A stretch of DNA of 64,000 nucleotides. It comes from Lineus longissimus. Its lineage: Eukaryota > Nemertea > Pilidiophora > Heteronemertea > Lineidae. Made by a program: the position numbers and the translations under genes. The stretch lies in NCBI RefSeq assembly GCF_910592395.1, contig NC_088323.1, forward strand, positions 7,936,001 through 8,000,000, read 5' to 3'. The notes under the pieces are model-generated. The model made no database searches, was not told the DNA's origin, and was given only the letters and a program-made list of their open reading frames with translations. This document shows, piece after piece, positions 59,926-64,000 of this stretch; position 1 is the first letter of the stretch, and every line of letters starts with the position of its first letter.

Positions 59926-60359
59926 AGCCCGTAGCACACTAGCCGCCAACTTCGGCGTTCACAAGCGTTTTTTGCCGCAAGAGTCCTGAACGCCTGAAAA
60001 ATCCCTAGTCTGCTACGAACGGGTCGGCGAACGCGACTTGCCGCAACTAAACGCCAAATATCTAACATGTTTGATTTTTTGACGCGTGTCGCCGCCTTTG
60101 AACGCAAGAAGAAGCCAGGTGTGCTACGGATTGCCGCCTGAATTGGCGTCGGCGGCGAGGCTATGGCCAATCAGTATGCGTCTTGATGTCACATGATTTC
60201 AAAATGGCAGCCTAAAGTGGCGGAAAAGACGCTACTGGACGCCGATTCTGGGCAGGTGTGCTCTGACCGTGAGCCACTGCTGGCCGCCAACTTCGGCGTC
60301 TAGAGGCGTCAGCTGAACGCTTCTTGTCGCCAAAGTTGGCGGCTAGTGTGCTGCGGGCT
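59926..60359. mobile_element. Harbinger-type MITE in right arm
   Basis: This is the mirror copy of 56291-56721, with the same TIRs. One flank reads TAA and the other has drifted slightly from the left-arm copy, showing that the arms have diverged since duplication. Confidence 0.7.
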
Positions 60360-61499
60360 TTACCGCATTTGCAGTTGATCAAGTGACTTGTATGAAGGGG
60401 TGTCGGATGATTACTAAAAAAGTACTTATTAGCTGTCAACTTTTCTATTTCGCTGAACAATTGTTAAAGTAGAAAACGCATAATGTTATTATGATAGAAT
60501 CCTGGGGTAAAAAATATTGCTGGACCGGAAGTTGTGCACGATGCTCTCCTCCTCTTCAGTTTACGTCCCCCATTTTATTGAATAAGAAAATGAAATGTCT
60601 TGATCGACACGAGGCGGACTTTGTTGATTCTGTGGTGTGTCTGGTTCTGACCGCGCTTGGTGATACCTTGCATTTATTTTGTGGTGATAACCTGTACACG
60701 TCTAAACCTCGCGAGCGGGAATCCTTCAAGTCGGGGTAATCTTGTTGGATTCGGCTATTTATACTTGGTACAGAAGACTTTATCACCAACCCGTGTCATC
60801 CAAATTTCTGGGTAGTGTAGTTTCACTCTCGAGCTACTAACAGATGAGCAGCTCACGGACTAGAAACTTTGCCTAATAGTATATACACTCTCCCACGATC
60901 ACCTATTTCGTCATTCTCCCTTTTTCATTTACCACCCCTTTCATTGCTCAATCGAATTGCAGCCTTCATCATCGACACGAGGCTGGAGGTTATATGTTTG
61001 GTCAAGATCAGTTTGGCCCGTGTGAATGACCCTACTTTGTCACACGGTGAACGCACTCGCCAATACTGGAGTGATTGGGCTTACCTAGGTTGAAGGAATT
61101 GATATTGAACGGGGGGGGGGGGGGGTATTGGTTTTCTCACCCCAAGCACCGCAATAAATTGCTAAACCCAAGACGTCTCACTGATGAGGACTGATTTAAT
61201 AACTCATACTTCTAAATATAAAAATGTGATTTTTATAGCTTCTTTACCGGTTCCATAATTTGTACAACCCAATATATTATTCTTCAAAACGTTGATCAAC
61301 CCCTTTTGGCCTCAGATCATTTAAATAATAGAATCTAGCTCCGTAACTATAACTGTCCTATTGTGTTAAAGGAATGGGCGACTTTTTACTGCAGTATGTT
61401 TGTTCTTCTTCTGGTTCATCAGTAAACTATTCTTCTGAACGTGTTTGATGCTTTCCAATTTTGTTTTAGCTCCAACCACGCCTCCATAACCAATCCAAA

Positions 61500-61561
61500 A
61501 TGAAGGTATTCCTCCTCGTCATTGTTGCTGCTCTTCTGCTGTCTGCTGTTCAGGGCAATGG
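61500..61561 (+). CDS. Secreted four-Cys peptide, copy 2, exon 1
   Basis: This is the rightward copy of the gene at 55187-52935, with identical signal-peptide coding sequence and donor GG|GTGAGT at 61562. The acceptor TTGTTTTAG at 61469 again implies an upstream non-coding exon. The TATA-like sites at about 60762 (CTATTTATAC) and about 60880 (GTATATACA) are candidate promoters. The first lies near the copy-specific 40-bp indel, so the two copies could differ in expression. Confidence 0.87.
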
Positions 61562-62065
61562 GTGAGTAAATCAAAATTTCTACATTTATCTAAAAGCGCT
61601 AGGCCAAAATACAGATTTGTCTGAGTATGTGGCAAATGGATTTAACACTTCATGATCAAGTGATTATCAAGATGACATCAACGCTTACTTAAATAATCCC
61701 TTCCTTGTTGTGCTAGGCTTACATGTATTGTAGTTATGCTGAACGTCGTGTGTTTGCTCTCGATGTAACGTTACTAGCAGTCACCACCGCAGTGCCGCGC
61801 CCATCCAGATATGCGCCAGTACGGATGGAACCTCTCCAATATAGATGGTGCCTGTATGGACGGTGTGATTGGTCACGAATTTAAGTACATTTTACCGACC
61901 GCTACCACTAAATTTTACGTTTTGGTTAGTCTGCACTGTCTTCCTGACAACTTATTAGTAGGCCAGTGAAGCTGACAAAATACGACGTGAACATGCATGA
62001 TTTGACAAAACACAGCCACAATTCCCTACATATTACACGTTGATGTTCAAATTACCGAGTTGATC

Positions 62066-62527
62066 AAATCTCACGAATATGAAATACGAATTACGAACTT
62101 ATAATTACGAGGGAACTCGCGTTCCATTTTGCAGCCAGCTGTGTCTTGAGTTATGTATTAGAAATTAATGCTTTCGTCCAGTTCCGGTCTCATTGAAAAC
62201 GGATCCTACAACAATGCATCTTGACATAATCAGTGGTTTTAAATATACTCCGCCTCTTGATTTTCAAACTTTTGTATACGATGTAGGAGTATCAAAAACC
62301 TGTATCTCAGGATGTGACAATGTAGACTAATTCGTAACGACTCCGCCAATTCGTCACAACGAATTCAACACTCGCTGCGTCTAAAAAATTACGGTGGTTT
62401 GGTTGAAGAACTTTAGATCCTGATTGACCCTTCTCAGGGTAGCGGATGTTGATCAGCTTAGAAACCATTCTTGTGGTCATTTTTATGGATAAATAGCAAT
62501 TCGTAATATACGTAATTCGTGAGATTT
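62066..62527. mobile_element. TIR element in the peptide-gene intron (right arm)
   Basis: Mirror copy of 54154-54615, with the same AAATCTCACGAAT/ATTCGTGAGATTT ends. Confidence 0.65.
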
Positions 62528-63356
62528 ATGGAAACTCGCTATTATCTCAAATGACCCGTTTTGTATATGCAACCCCTAACTTATATCACTCTCGCGTCAC
62601 TAGCGCGCAGCACAGAAGGGATGTCACTTGTGATTTGGACTGTAACCTCTCAGTGAACATTTAAAAAAAACCTGAAACATGATTATTGTCCCCTTCCAGG
62701 AAATGCAGTACATTTTGTATAGTTGAATCACGGGATTATTCTCCCCTTCCAGAAAATGAAGTTAGGGATGACTCCATCCTGATTTTCGAGGTTATTCACT
62801 CGGGAGAGGGGGGGGGGGGGTGGTCAATCATGCATCCACACGCCGTCTTTTTAAATCTTGGTTATGTAGGACTATCATTACATGTATAGCAATCTAAAGC
62901 AATGAAATCAATAGAAAAGGGAACATACAAGATGGCAACAACATTCAAATATTTATATTTCAATAATTGAGAGATAATCAAAATTATAAACTATAAGACG
63001 TTGGAAAAAAGACAAAATACAATGAAAATCCTGCTTTTGTCAGGTCATCTGCAGCAAGGATATTGCTTTTTAAATCGAATCAATTAATTTTTTGTGACGT
63101 CACTTAAAGTAATTTAGCATATCACCTGATTACTGAACTGGGTATGTTTGACTCCGGTTAGTCAAGGGAAATGTCTGAAAAACCTCGAGTTTCTGGAAAA
63201 ATTAATGAAAAAAATCATTCCAAAATTATCAAACAGTCTTTAATGTAAGCATTATTAGTTATGAATTGCTCGGAATTAGGTTGAAAATATTATTCTGATA
63301 GGATTGTTTTTTTCCTCAATGTGACGACTTCCGCAATATCTGATATAAAGGTATTG

Positions 63357-63466
63357 CACAATATACTGGCAAAATTTCTGTTGTGTGCCTCTGAGCCATT
63401 GAAAGACGGAGGTGGTGTGACAGAATAATTGGCACTAACATTTCAAAACCCGTCTGGTAGAATGAC
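63357..63466 (-). repeat. 110-bp direct repeat, right arm, intron side
   Basis: Mirror of 53215-53324, lying in the intron just before exon 2 of copy 2. Confidence 0.9.
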
Positions 63467-63607
63467 CTAGCTAAACTCATCAATCCACAGACACAATTAT
63501 TCAGAGTATACAGAACCACCTCAGAAATCAATTACAATTTGCCTCCAGTAAAACTTCACACGTTGCTTGAAGTTTGTTTTCGTCACAATTGTCCTATTTC
63601 ATTTCAG

Positions 63608-63746
63608 CTACATGGGGAGCACCAAAGCATCAATTGGGTCCAAATGCACCGTGAACGCTACTTGTGCGTCTGGGAAATGCCGAGACGAGGACGGGAATGA
63701 ACCAACCTACCAGGCCTTCGAGAAAGACTTAACGTGCGTTGCGTAG
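63608..63746 (+). CDS. Secreted four-Cys peptide, copy 2, exon 2
   Basis: After TTTCATTTCAG the exon supplies the last base of Gly21 and 45 further codons to TAG at 63744. Cysteines fall at precursor residues 34, 40, 45 and 64 (CTVNATC, ASGKC, LTCVA). The run of acidic and polar residues between the third and fourth (RDEDGNEPTYQAFEKD) has no hydrophobic segment. NAT at 37-39 is a possible N-glycosylation site. AATAAA lies at 63810-63815. Every base of coding sequence matches copy 1. Confidence 0.87.
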
Positions 63747-63854
63747 AATGCTCTTTTGGGTATCTAAATATATATTGATATATGTCCAATTCAACTGTAA
63801 AACAGAAACAATAAAACCCAAACGAACTTAAATTAAGTCTGCCCTTTTGTTATC

Positions 63855-63964
63855 CACAATATACTGGCAAAATTTCTGTTGTGTGCCTCTGAGCCATTGA
63901 AAGACGGAGGTGGTGTGACAGAATAATTGGCACTAACATTTCAAAACCCGTCTGGTAGAATGAC
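63855..63964 (-). repeat. 110-bp direct repeat, right arm, 3' side
   Basis: Mirror of 52717-52826, lying about 40 bp past the poly(A) signal of copy 2. Confidence 0.9.
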
Positions 63965-64000
63965 AGACACATGTACATTATACCAACACTGAACAATGCT

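Larger units (their letters stand above)
58663..64000 (-). repeat. Large inverted duplication, right arm (runs off the window)
   Basis: This is the reverse complement of 52681-58000. It has its own unmatched segment at about 59102-59535 and a ~40-bp extra stretch at about 60811-60851 compared with the left arm. The array of features (MITEs, peptide gene, 110-bp repeats, poly-G/poly-C tracts) follows in mirrored order. Confidence 0.95.

Noticed and set aside
1-64000. tRNA, rRNA and other structural RNA genes
   Set aside because: None were recognised by eye on either strand. A covariance-model scan would be needed to exclude degenerate copies.

Overview
The window is eukaryotic, intron-rich, AT-leaning DNA, most likely from a marine invertebrate. 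It has canonical GT..AG introns with GTATGT/GTGAGT donors, AATAAA signals, BEL/Pao and Penelope-type retroelements, many short inverted-repeat transposons, and tandem-repeat elements that begin near GGCTCAC and end in GGCC hairpins. The last type resembles elements I associate with mollusc and other lophotrochozoan genomes. The species cannot be fixed from sequence alone.

Positions 1 to about 31.2 kb hold the 3' half of a ceramide synthase gene on the + strand. Its last coding exon (30953-31057) encodes the acidic DERSD-type tail. Upstream lie five different versions of the penultimate exon, at 7906, 14806, 17672, 22099 and 25922. Each encodes the loop before the last transmembrane helix, the helix itself (xxW[TF]Y[FL]I) and its cytosolic end. 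All five enter in the same codon phase and four leave at a codon boundary, so exactly one must be spliced in to keep frame. The layout is that of a mutually exclusive exon cluster that would swap the part of the enzyme linked to acyl-CoA chain-length choice. I consider this the main discovery of the window. The introns carry minisatellites (44-bp and 62-bp units), MITEs and a hairpin just upstream of the third variant. Earlier exons of the gene are not in the window.

From 31.2 to 52.6 kb I see no convincing cellular gene. There is a Penelope GIY-YIG fragment (33.9-34.3 kb), a Harbinger-like MITE, two weak promoter or first-exon candidates, and a long nest of repeats. A dispersed repeat (copy 1 at the window start, copy 2 at 40.8-50.0 kb) was invaded by a BEL/Pao element on the - strand. 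That element has one roughly 1.2-kb LTR, two frameshifts and a deleted 5' end. Elements built from ~302-305-bp tandem monomers sit next to and inside it. Each monomer carries a perfect or near-perfect CTCF-core-like 12-mer and paired AGGTCA half-sites. A 15-bp minisatellite lies at 51.9-52.6 kb.

From 52.7 kb to the window end is a large inverted duplication with arms of about 5.3 kb and a spacer of about 0.66 kb. Each arm carries an identical two-exon gene for a 66-residue secreted peptide with four cysteines in the mature part. The copies are transcribed divergently, away from the centre. The arms are not perfect mirrors: each holds its own unrelated segment of about 0.45 kb, and there are scattered indels. 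This argues against a trivial assembly fold-back.
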